A stretch of 9,262 nucleotides of DNA from Bacteroidales bacterium UBA1751. Its GTDB lineage: Bacteria > Bacteroidota > Bacteroidia > Bacteroidales > UBA932. Shown in pieces: positions 1 through 5,512 of this stretch. The stretch is from contig DCHN01000016.1 of assembly GCA_002315995.1 (NCBI GenBank), positions 1 through 9,262 of the forward strand, written 5' to 3'. The stretch's first letter is position 1, and the number at the start of each line of letters is the position of its first letter. Below the pieces are notes generated by a model. The model searched no databases and was not told the origin of the DNA. It saw nothing but the letters and a program-made list of their open reading frames with translations. The position numbers were made by a program, and so were the translations under genes.

Positions 1-205
1 CCACAACAGTGAAACCATCTGAAACAGCAACACCCTCAATGCCTTTTTCCCCTTTGTCTTTGACTCCGTTGGAGTTCATATCATTGAATACAACTCCATT
101 AAGCAATTCTCCTGACTTTGCTTCAACAGCTCCGGCAGAAAATATGGCAAATCTTGAAATCAATACAACAACAAATGTTGTTTCTAAAAGAATCTTGTGC
201 TTCAT
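1..205 (-). CDS. Secreted protein, N-terminal fragment; probable calcineurin-like phosphoesterase with an N-terminal Cna-B/SdrD-like module
   Basis: Reading leftward from the ATG at 205-203, the frame stays open to the window edge (68 codons), so only the N-terminus is present. Residues 1-31 look like a signal peptide: a basic start (MKHK), then a hydrophobic run containing FVVVLI, then small residues before KSGE. Next comes a segment with GVVFNDMNSNG, KDKGEKG and VAVSDGF. The D-x-N-x-NG-x-x-D-x-GE-x-G pattern is typical of secreted beta-sandwich (Cna-B/SdrD-like) modules. Followed by a VSDG-type strand, it resembles the N-terminal domain of Bacteroidales calcineurin-like metallophosphoesterases; this is inferred from a short stretch, and the catalytic domain would lie outside the window. 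Another secreted protein with such a module is the main alternative. A six-codon frame (ATG at 222-220) ends in a TGA overlapping this start codon. Confidence 0.55.
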   Translation of the reverse strand, partial: MKHKILLETTFVVVLISRFAIFSAGAVEAKSGELLNGVVFNDMNSNGVKDKGEKGIEGVAVSDGFTVV

Positions 206-220
206 AATACTATTATTTTC

Positions 221-243
221 ATTGGGGCTCTGCCCCAAACCCC
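221..243 (-). repeat. G/C-rich hairpin repeat, copy 1
   Basis: A 23-bp sequence identical to positions 3355-3377. It contains the hairpin GGGGC-TCT-GCCCC (224-236) followed by AAACCCC. Read on the minus strand it is GGGGTTTGGGGCAGAGCCCC followed by AAT. It ends 15 nt before the ATG of the gene starting at 205, so it lies in or just before that gene's leader. There is no long T-run after the hairpin on either strand, so it is not a clear intrinsic terminator. Confidence 0.8.
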
Positions 244-270
244 CTTGTTCCAAGCGCTCCCGGGCTATAC

Positions 271-370
271 CGAACCCTAGGTCTTGGTGTGCGCAACGAC
301 GGGTTCGCGCCCTCCGCTAGGCATCTGATGATGCCTTTGGTTGGCCAGACACGGGTGGCCCGTGTCTGGC
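271..370. repeat. Cluster of inverted repeats in a G/C-rich intergenic stretch
   Basis: Three perfect inverted repeats follow each other. CGAACCC (271-277) pairs with GGGTTCG (301-307) across a 23-nt loop. GGCATC (320-325) pairs with GATGCC (330-335) across TGAT. A 12-bp stem, GCCAGACACGGG (344-355), pairs with CCCGTGTCTGGC (359-370) across a TGG loop. None is followed by a convincing T-run in either direction. The stretch is clearly richer in G/C than the A/T-rich leaders beside it and has no credible reading frame. It may be an interspersed repeat or structured RNA; the function is unknown. Confidence 0.6.
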
Positions 371-378
371 TGGCTGGT

Positions 379-418
379 TAAAATTGGGCCACAAAAGAGG
401 GGTGTTTTGTGGCCCAAT
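379..418 (-). terminator. Rho-independent terminator of the flavin/iron-sulfur dehydrogenase gene
   Basis: A perfect 14-bp stem: 383-396 (ATTGGGCCACAAAA) pairs with 405-418, with the 8-nt loop GAGGGGTG. In the minus-strand transcript the stem closes with GGCCCAAT and runs into TTTTAA, the expected short U-tract. It begins 18 nt after the stop codon of the gene at 436-3297. The stem also carries T-rich flanks in the other direction, but no plus-strand gene reads into it. Confidence 0.75.
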
Positions 419-435
419 GATGATTCTGCGGTTGA

Positions 436-3297
436 TTATCTCTTCTTAGGGCGGCTCTGGCGGTTGAGCAGGTGAATTATTGACTTGAAGGTTATTCCAG
501 AGTTGTATGAGAGTCCTATTTCGCAGGTACGGCTTGTGGCGAATCCCTCAACGCAAGGCTGGTATGTTTCATCACGCACGCCAGAGCACTGCTCTTTGAG
601 CAGGCGCAGACCATGGGCGTTGAGCTCAGGGTGGGTGAATCCACGATCACCGGCGAATCCGCAGCAGTTCGACTCAAGTACAACCACATTGTTTGAGAGC
701 ATCTTGGCCAGGTCGTAGAGCATATTGTCAACTCCAAGCTTCTTTGCCGAGCATACTGCAAATACTGCAATCTTCTCATCTGTCTTCTCTATTTCCAGCT
801 CCGGAATTATAAACTTGGTGAGGAATTCTGCAGGTTCGTAGAGCTTCAACGGAGAGTTGTCCATATTCACATGCATAGTGTAGAGGCATGGGCTCATATC
901 GCACAATACAGGAATCTCTCCACCGTTTGATGCCTCCATAAGGGCAGCCTGAAGGCGGTCGGATGCCTTCTGACCTGCCTCCACATATCCCTTGCTTGAG
1001 AATGCCATTCCGCAGCACAGTTTATCCATTGCTGCCGGATAAATCACCTGGAAGCCGGCCTTCTCCAAAAGCTGATGTGTAACGCGGGTAACCTCCTGCT
1101 CAGGTCCGTATGAAGGGGTGGTTCCCATTGAACGTGTTATGCAAGAAGGGAAATATACCACCTTCTTCTCCCTTTCGAGAGATGTAGCATTGTAAAAATC
1201 TGAACGGATTCTATCGGCCTTGGTAGGCATATATTCAGTCCAGAGAGGAATAAGGCCGCCGCTTATTTTGCGTACGCCGCGTGCCATGGAGCCGAACAAC
1301 TCTTTGCCGAAGATGTTTCTAAGTGCATTTACGGTCCAAAGGGTTCCGCGAAGTACTGAGGTCACCTTGTCCATATTGGTGGCCAGCATTACGGCCCGGC
1401 GCTCTCCTGCAGGTTTGTGGGAGGCGTTGCGGATCTTCTTTATCATCTTGCCGGTGTCAACCTTAACCGGACATTTCATAGCGCAGAGGCTGTCGGTAGC
1501 GCAGGTGGCATTTCCCCAATATTTGTAGTGCTGAACCATCTCTGCTGCAATGTGAGGCGCCTCTCCTGTGCGTTGGAGTCTGCATATCTCCTTGTAGGTT
1601 GCAACTCTCTGCCTTGGACTCAGGGTAAGACCTTCAGCTACGCAGCCGCCCTCGCAGAATCCGCACTCCATACATTTATCAATGATGGAATCGGTTGCAG
1701 GGCAAGGCTTGAGGTTTGATATGTGGGCCTTCTTGTTGCTGTTTATTATTACTCCAGGGTTCAGGATGCCGTCAGGGTCGAAGAGCGCCTTGACCTCCTT
1801 CATGAGAGCGTATGCCTGTTCACCCCATTCGAGTTCAACGTAAGGAGCCATGTTGCGGCCGGTTCCGTGCTCGGCCTTGAGCGATCCATCGTACTTGGAT
1901 ACCACCATGTTGGCTACGTCATCCATGAACTTGCCGTAGCGTTCAACCTCCGCTTCGGTTCCGAAATCCTGGTTGAACATGAAGTGGAGATTGCCTGCTA
2001 GTGCATGACCGAAGATTACGGCATCGTCATATCCGTTGCGGGCAAATACCTCGCGCAGAGTCATTACGGCCTCGGCAAGCATTGGTACAGGGAAGCATAC
2101 ATCCTCAATAATGGCTGTTGTTCCTGTTTTACGCATACCTGCAATGGTAGGAAGCGCCTCCTTTCTGATCTTCCAGAGGGTGGCCATTTGCTTGGCATCC
2201 TTGGTGAATTCAAGCGGCAGCTCGGTTGCTATGGATGAAATACTTTCAAAAACCGATGATATCTTTGCATCAAGGTCGGCGTTACCCTCTGCTGTAACCT
2301 CTATGAGAAGCCCGCAGGCTCCTTCGCTCAGACCCTTGAGGAACTCCGGAACGCCGTCGGCATTCTCAACGCTTCTGATGCTGGCCCTGTCTATGAGCTC
2401 AACTGCTGAAACAGGCTGATTGCAGAGAATTTGAACTGCGTTGCAGGCATCCTTTATAGTAGGATAGATGGCGCAGCTGAGTGCCTTGAACCTGTTGTCT
2501 ACAACGGTGTTGTAGGTAACTCCTGCAATGAATGCGAGGGTACCTTCAGAACCTATTATAATATGTTTGAGTATATCATAGCCGTTGGTGTAATCTACAA
2601 AGGCGTTGAGCGAGTATCCTGTTGTGTTCTTGATTTTGTATTTCTTTCTGATGCGCTCGGTGAGGGCCTCATCAGCCAGAATCCTGCGCGAAATATCCTC
2701 AAGTTTCTCCAGCATCTCCCTGTGCCTGATTTCAAATTCAAGGCGCGATTGCTTGCTGGCCGTATCGAGATAGGAGCCGTCGGCAAATATGAGCTTGAGG
2801 TCGGCAATTGTCTTGTATGAGTTTTCGCTTGTACCGCAGCACATTCCGCTGGCGTTGTTGGCAGCAATACCGCCAATCATTGCCGAGTCAATTGAAGCAG
2901 GGTCGGGACCTATTTTCCTTCCGTACTTCACAAGATACTTGTTCGCCTGCGCGCCTCTGATACCAGGCCCCAACTCAATCTTGCGGCCATCTTCCAAGAC
3001 CTGATGCTCGGTGAAGCCGTGTGTGGCAATGACAAGAACCGAGTCGCTGACACCCTGTCCGCTGAGTGAGGTACCGGCCGCCCTGAAAGTTACAGGAATC
3101 TTCATAGCCGCGCAGCATTTTGTAATGTAAACAATCTCTTCTATAGATGCTGCCCTTACAACCAGCTTTGGAATCAATCTGTAAAACGACGCATCCGTGC
3201 CGAATGCCAGTGTACTCAGCGCATCGTGAAGCAGCCTCTGCTGCGGAATCCTTTTGACCAGCTCATTGTAGAGCTCCTGATATTTTCCCTGTAACAT
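436..3297 (-). CDS. Fused FAD-linked oxidase / 4Fe-4S / CCG-domain dehydrogenase (D-lactate or glycolate dehydrogenase type)
   Basis: A 953-residue single-chain flavin/iron-sulfur dehydrogenase. Residues about 42-260 form the PCMH-type FAD domain (RAAGTSLSGQG at 72-82, GPDPAS at 130-135, GGIAANNASG at 142-151, GSEGTLAFI at 249-257). Residues about 265-515 are the FAD-oxidase C-terminal domain (GHALAGNLHF at 430-439, EHGTGRNMAPY at 476-486). A ferredoxin-like module follows: CxxCxxCxxxC at 542, 545, 548 and 552, then C599, C605 and C609-P. The end has two CCG-type halves (C719, CCG 761-763, C849, CCG 878-880). Fused proteins of this kind oxidise D-2-hydroxyacids such as D-lactate or glycolate and pass electrons to the membrane quinone pool; the exact substrate is not visible here. 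The start at 3297 is preferred over an in-frame ATG at 3372: conserved sequence begins after it, an A-rich leader precedes it, and the extension would translate the hairpin repeat. A terminator follows the stop codon. Confidence 0.9.
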   Translation of the reverse strand: MLQGKYQELYNELVKRIPQQRLLHDALSTLAFGTDASFYRLIPKLVVRAASIEEIVYITKCCAAMKIPVTFRAAGTSLSGQGVSDSVLVIATHGFTEHQVLEDGRKIELGPGIRGAQANKYLVKYGRKIGPDPASIDSAMIGGIAANNASGMCCGTSENSYKTIADLKLIFADGSYLDTASKQSRLEFEIRHREMLEKLEDISRRILADEALTERIRKKYKIKNTTGYSLNAFVDYTNGYDILKHIIIGSEGTLAFIAGVTYNTVVDNRFKALSCAIYPTIKDACNAVQILCNQPVSAVELIDRASIRSVENADGVPEFLKGLSEGACGLLIEVTAEGNADLDAKISSVFESISSIATELPLEFTKDAKQMATLWKIRKEALPTIAGMRKTGTTAIIEDVCFPVPMLAEAVMTLREVFARNGYDDAVIFGHALAGNLHFMFNQDFGTEAEVERYGKFMDDVANMVVSKYDGSLKAEHGTGRNMAPYVELEWGEQAYALMKEVKALFDPDGILNPGVIINSNKKAHISNLKPCPATDSIIDKCMECGFCEGGCVAEGLTLSPRQRVATYKEICRLQRTGEAPHIAAEMVQHYKYWGNATCATDSLCAMKCPVKVDTGKMIKKIRNASHKPAGERRAVMLATNMDKVTSVLRGTLWTVNALRNIFGKELFGSMARGVRKISGGLIPLWTEYMPTKADRIRSDFYNATSLEREKKVVYFPSCITRSMGTTPSYGPEQEVTRVTHQLLEKAGFQVIYPAAMDKLCCGMAFSSKGYVEAGQKASDRLQAALMEASNGGEIPVLCDMSPCLYTMHVNMDNSPLKLYEPAEFLTKFIIPELEIEKTDEKIAVFAVCSAKKLGVDNMLYDLAKMLSNNVVVLESNCCGFAGDRGFTHPELNAHGLRLLKEQCSGVRDETYQPCVEGFATSRTCEIGLSYNSGITFKSIIHLLNRQSRPKKR

Positions 3298-3354
3298 ATT
3301 GTGTTTATTTATTTTTCTTTTTTTCCACTTGCGATAGTTTTCCACCTTTCTATT

Positions 3355-3377
3355 ATTGGGGCTCTGCCCCAAACCCC
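3355..3377 (-). repeat. G/C-rich hairpin repeat, copy 2
   Basis: Identical over 23 bp to 221-243, with the same GGGGC-TCT-GCCCC hairpin (3358-3370) followed by AAACCCC. It has the same orientation relative to the minus-strand gene downstream. It lies 57 nt before the dehydrogenase ATG and just inside the probable transcript from the -7 box at 3397-3404, so it would form a hairpin near the 5' end of that mRNA. Confidence 0.8.
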
Positions 3378-3396
3378 GCTACACCAAACAATCCTC

Positions 3397-3404
3397 CAAA
3401 ATTA
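3397..3404 (-). promoter_or_regulatory. Probable -7 promoter box for the dehydrogenase gene
   Basis: On the minus strand this reads TAATTTTG, an exact match to the Bacteroidota -7 consensus TAnnTTTG. No clear TTTG element is seen 19-21 nt upstream. Transcription would start near 3390, giving a leader of about 90 nt that includes the hairpin repeat at 3355-3377. Confidence 0.4.
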
Positions 3405-3418
3405 GCAATTTGAGGAGA

Positions 3419-3426
3419 TATATTTG
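3419..3426 (+). promoter_or_regulatory. Probable -7 promoter box for the kinase-fold gene
   Basis: TATATTTG matches the Bacteroidota -7 consensus TAnnTTTG exactly. A start near 3431-3434 would give about a 20-nt leader to the ATG at 3453 and almost none to the GTG at 3435, which favours the ATG. It lies 14 bp from the opposing -7 box at 3397-3404, so the two promoters probably compete. No good -33 element is visible. Confidence 0.45.
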
Positions 3427-3452
3427 TTATTTTTGTGAAAAAGAAACAAACA

Positions 3453-4349
3453 ATGATACCGAAACTCATAAACATCAACGACTATGTCCTTTCCGGTGAA
3501 GGGGCTAACGGATGCAGTTACGACAGCAAGAGCGATCAGAACCTGATGGTCAAACTTTACAATTCATCATATCCCAAGGAGCCTATTTTTTCTGAATATG
3601 AAGTGGCCAGGAAGGTGTACGACTGCGGTTTCAATTGTCCTGAACCGGGAGAACTTGTAACAGATGGAGAGAGGGTGGGTATTCAGTTCCGGCGCATCAG
3701 AGGGAAACGTTCATACGCCAGAGCCATTTCTCAAGAACCTGAACGTCTGGAGGAATTCACCCGTGAATTTGCCAGGGTGGGGAAGAGGCTCCACAATACT
3801 CCAGTGCCTGATGGCGTGTTTCCTGATATCAAGAAGAATTTCAGGCACATGATAGAATCAGAGAAATGCTACACCGATGCCCAAAAGGCAAAGATTCTAT
3901 CTTACCTGGATTCTCTTCCTGACACCTGTACGGCAATTCATGGAGATTTTCAGTTAGGTAATGTTATTTTTACCTTGCCACAGGGAGCACCACTCTCTGA
4001 TCCTCACGATATTTATCTGATAGACCTTGGGTATTTCAGTTATGGATATCCGCTATTGGACCTGGGTATCCTCAATATCACAATGAACTATCTTGATGCC
4101 GATTACAGCTATAAGCTCTTCCATCTTACACGTGAACAGGGCCATCGGGTATGGGATGTCTTTGTAGACGAGTATTTCTTTGGAGAAGAGAAACTTGGCG
4201 AGCACTACTTTGGCAGTGGTGTCACCCACGAGCAGGTCAACGCCCAGCTCTTCAAACTAATGGCCATTCAAATCTTCCTTGTAAGCTTCAACGCCGGCGA
4301 GATGTACCCTTATCTGGATGTCCTGGTCCGCAAAGCGTTTGACTTGTAA
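3453..4349 (+). CDS. Aminoglycoside-phosphotransferase-like / protein-kinase-fold protein, substrate unknown
   Basis: A 298-residue soluble protein of the APH/choline-kinase-like fold. A glycine-rich nucleotide loop (GEGANGCSYD) lies at 15-24, a probable ATP-binding lysine is K34 in MVKLY, and the possible partner glutamate is E50. The catalytic loop is HGDFQLGN at 163-170 (D165 as base, N170 as metal ligand), and the second metal-binding aspartate is D191 in LIDLG. All key residues are present, so it should be an active kinase. It resembles a Bacteroidota/Fibrobacter family of small APH-like kinases (I recall TIGR02172) whose substrate is unknown; antibiotic resistance should not be assumed from the fold. 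I chose the ATG at 3453 because it fits the promoter box; a GTG at 3435 would add six residues. The gene stands alone, divergent from the dehydrogenase. Confidence 0.75.
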   Translation: MIPKLININDYVLSGEGANGCSYDSKSDQNLMVKLYNSSYPKEPIFSEYEVARKVYDCGFNCPEPGELVTDGERVGIQFRRIRGKRSYARAISQEPERLEEFTREFARVGKRLHNTPVPDGVFPDIKKNFRHMIESEKCYTDAQKAKILSYLDSLPDTCTAIHGDFQLGNVIFTLPQGAPLSDPHDIYLIDLGYFSYGYPLLDLGILNITMNYLDADYSYKLFHLTREQGHRVWDVFVDEYFFGEEKLGEHYFGSGVTHEQVNAQLFKLMAIQIFLVSFNAGEMYPYLDVLVRKAFDL

Positions 4350-4452
4350 TCATTTCAGAACAGATTCTACAGGGCGAGTTCCGCAATGTCCGTTTCCGCA
4401 ATGCCTTCCCGGCGCTCAAACGGAGCCGTTGGACACATCTATATGGCTTTAC

Positions 4453-4521
4453 TCCGAGATAAAATATTTAGCAGATATCAAGGCGCACAGGTCTGTTCAT
4501 AGAAGTGTGGAGGAGTTGTAA
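4453..4521 (+). pseudogene. Possible tail of a degraded antitoxin gene upstream of a vapC remnant
   Basis: The frame ending at TAA 4519-4521 encodes LADIKAHRSVHRSVEEL at its end. Its stop codon overlaps the ATG of the vapC remnant by one base (TAATG), the usual coupling of antitoxin and toxin genes. Nothing upstream in this frame looks like an antitoxin DNA-binding domain, so at most the C-terminal, toxin-binding end survives. Assignment rests on position and coupling more than on the residues. The preceding stretch 4350-4452 has a direct repeat of TTCCGCAATG (4379-4388 and 4394-4403) and nothing else I recognise. Confidence 0.35.
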
Positions 4522-4660
4522 TGCGATATCTGCTTGATACCAATAGCCATGTCTTATTTCCACCACGGCCATCTCTTCCGGTCTGATTCTGGTAACGGAC
4601 AACATGTCGCATTTAAGCCGTGTCCGTGGTGTTGTGGCAGAGAACTGGGTGAACAGATAA
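4521..4660 (+). pseudogene. vapC: Decayed VapC-type PIN-domain toxin gene (internal deletion and frameshift)
   Basis: The ATG at 4521 starts MRYLLDTN, the classic first strand of VapC PIN-domain ribonucleases with the first metal-binding aspartate. After about ten codons the homology jumps to another frame. There, from about 4544 to the TAA at 4658-4660, it reads LISTTAISSG, LILVTDNMSH and VRGVVAENWVNR, which is the typical C-terminal end of a PIN toxin. About 80-90 residues of a normal chain of about 130 are missing, including the central acidic residues, and the frames no longer join, so no active toxin can be made. The likely history is a vapBC module beside the kinase gene that lost most of its toxin. 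The identification is by recognition of both ends. Confidence 0.72.
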
Positions 4661-4690
4661 TTCCAGTAGAATTAGCGAGCATAATAATTT

Positions 4691-4963
4691 TCAATCGTCA
4701 TAGTGCCCGTATGCCGATAATACTAAAACTTCGATAGTGTCTTCGTATACCCGATAAACGATTCGATGCTTTTGAGTTATTCTTCTGGAATAAACATTGC
4801 CATCGTATCCTTTCAATGTTTCTATTTGGCCGGTTCCTGTGCGGGGGTGTTCAACAATCTCTTCCAACAACTTCGCCAGTTTTGGAAGTGCTTCCGGCGC
4901 GTGTTTGCTTAGAAGTTTAAGATCTTTCTGAGCATCACTTGAGAAAGATAGTTTGTATGCCAT
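4691..4963 (-). CDS. yoeB: YoeB/Txe-family toxin (ribosome-dependent mRNA endonuclease)
   Basis: 90 residues, close to the 84 of E. coli YoeB. The family core is present: GTGQIETLKG, then YSRRITQKHRIVYRV, then the C-terminal SAYGHYDD. By alignment with E. coli YoeB (E46, R65, H83, Y84) the catalytic residues are E48, R67, H87 and Y88, all retained, so the toxin should be active. YoeB binds the ribosomal A site and cuts mRNA during translation, stopping growth when its antitoxin is degraded. The ATG at 4963-4961 overlaps the antitoxin TGA (TGATG), so the two are translationally coupled. The chain ends two residues beyond HY, a small extension. Its 3' end faces the vapC remnant. Confidence 0.95.
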   Translation of the reverse strand: MAYKLSFSSDAQKDLKLLSKHAPEALPKLAKLLEEIVEHPRTGTGQIETLKGYDGNVYSRRITQKHRIVYRVYEDTIEVLVLSAYGHYDD

Positions 4964-5226
4964 CAGTCATTAATCATTCTATTAAGGAATCCTTCCATGC
5001 TTTCTCCTTCAGAAATAGCAGTTGCTTTTCCCTGCTCAAATTCAGCGATACCGCGTGCGATCTTTGCCTGAAGTGTTGCATTGTCAATCACAGAATCTTC
5101 TTCTGTAATAGGAACTAACCTGTAGCTTCCGTGACTGCGTGATTTAATTATGACGTCATTCGATAAGGCCAAAGAGAGATACTTCTTTTGGTTGGCTCTG
5201 AATTCTCTGCTGCTAACAATAACCAT
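4963..5226 (-). CDS. yefM: YefM/Phd-family antitoxin
   Basis: An 87-residue antitoxin for the toxin encoded immediately downstream. The N-terminal part (SSREFRANQKKYLSLA at 5-20, then DVIIKSR and YRLVPI) matches the Phd/YefM DNA-binding fold that normally represses its own operon. The C-terminal third (FEQGKATAISEGESMEGFLNRMIND) is acidic and amphipathic, as expected for the segment that wraps and blocks the toxin and is cut by cellular proteases. Lon, which degrades YefM in E. coli, is encoded at the right end of this window, though it is a general housekeeping protease and the proximity is probably incidental. The gene is first in the pair, 16 nt downstream of a -7 promoter box, and both frames are intact. 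Confidence 0.92.
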   Translation of the reverse strand: MVIVSSREFRANQKKYLSLALSNDVIIKSRSHGSYRLVPITEEDSVIDNATLQAKIARGIAEFEQGKATAISEGESMEGFLNRMIND

Positions 5227-5242
5227 AGTAATTATTTTTTTG

Positions 5243-5250
5243 CAAAGGTA
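5243..5250 (-). promoter_or_regulatory. -7 promoter box of the yefM-yoeB operon
   Basis: On the minus strand this reads TACCTTTG, an exact match to TAnnTTTG, with a short leader to the ATG at 5226. A TTTG at 5274-5277 lies 23 nt upstream, slightly longer than the usual 19-21. The surrounding A/T-rich sequence (5251-5265) is a plausible operator for antitoxin autorepression, but I see no strong palindrome. Confidence 0.5.
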
Positions 5251-5512
5251 TTAATTATTTATAATATGTGTATCAAAATGGTACTCATTATTCATATTAT
5301 ATGTTCATTCAAATTTTTCTGTGTTTTTTGTTGCTCTCTTTTTTGTATTCGTTTTTTCTGAAATTTAGTAATTACCTGTGCATAGGATATGCTTTTGCAG
5401 GTTGCTGGAAAGATGATTGCCTGCATAGGTGAATTGCAGGAAGCCTTGTTGACTAGCTCTAGGTTTATTGCTTGTTCCCAACAAGCCAACTTTTGGTTTG
5501 TGTGACCCGAAG
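5251..5512. other. A/T-rich intergenic region with repeated and self-complementary motifs, no supported gene
   Basis: The gap between yefM and the thioredoxin-like gene. CCTG-T-GCATA (5375-5384) pairs with TATGC (5388-5392) and CAGG (5398-5401). The order TGCATAGG ... TTGCAGG occurs twice (5379-5401 and 5422-5440), an imperfect tandem duplication that offers alternative pairings with GCCTGC at 5419-5424. A perfect hairpin, GCTTGTT-CCC-AACAAGC, lies at 5470-5486, 26 nt past the stop codon at 5513; it lacks a T-run on the minus strand, so it is a weak terminator candidate at best. A 65-codon minus-strand frame crosses the region but shows no recognisable domain. Confidence 0.5.

Noticed and set aside
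9..320. Plus-strand frame of 103 codons at the left edge
   Set aside because: The opposite strand has a signal peptide and a recognisable secreted-protein motif, and the plus frame's end translates hairpin repeats.
3298..3372. 25-residue N-terminal extension of the dehydrogenase from an ATG at 3372
   Set aside because: It would translate the hairpin repeat (MGQSPNNRK...) and poly-lysine leader; conserved sequence and a typical A-rich leader support the ATG at 3297.
3435..3452. GTG start six codons upstream for the kinase-fold gene
   Set aside because: It lies within about 10 nt of the -7 promoter box, leaving almost no leader; the ATG at 3453 fits better. Not fully excluded.
4343..4459. Plus-strand open stretch including the residues EFRNVRFRNAFPALKR after the kinase stop codon
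   Set aside because: It arises partly from a 10-bp direct repeat, has no start codon and matches nothing I recognise; possibly part of the decayed region but not assignable.
5292..5489. 65-codon minus-strand frame in the gap upstream of yefM
   Set aside because: No recognisable domain, no promoter box, lysine/glutamine-rich tail from A-rich DNA, and it spans the repeated hairpin motifs; more likely non-coding.
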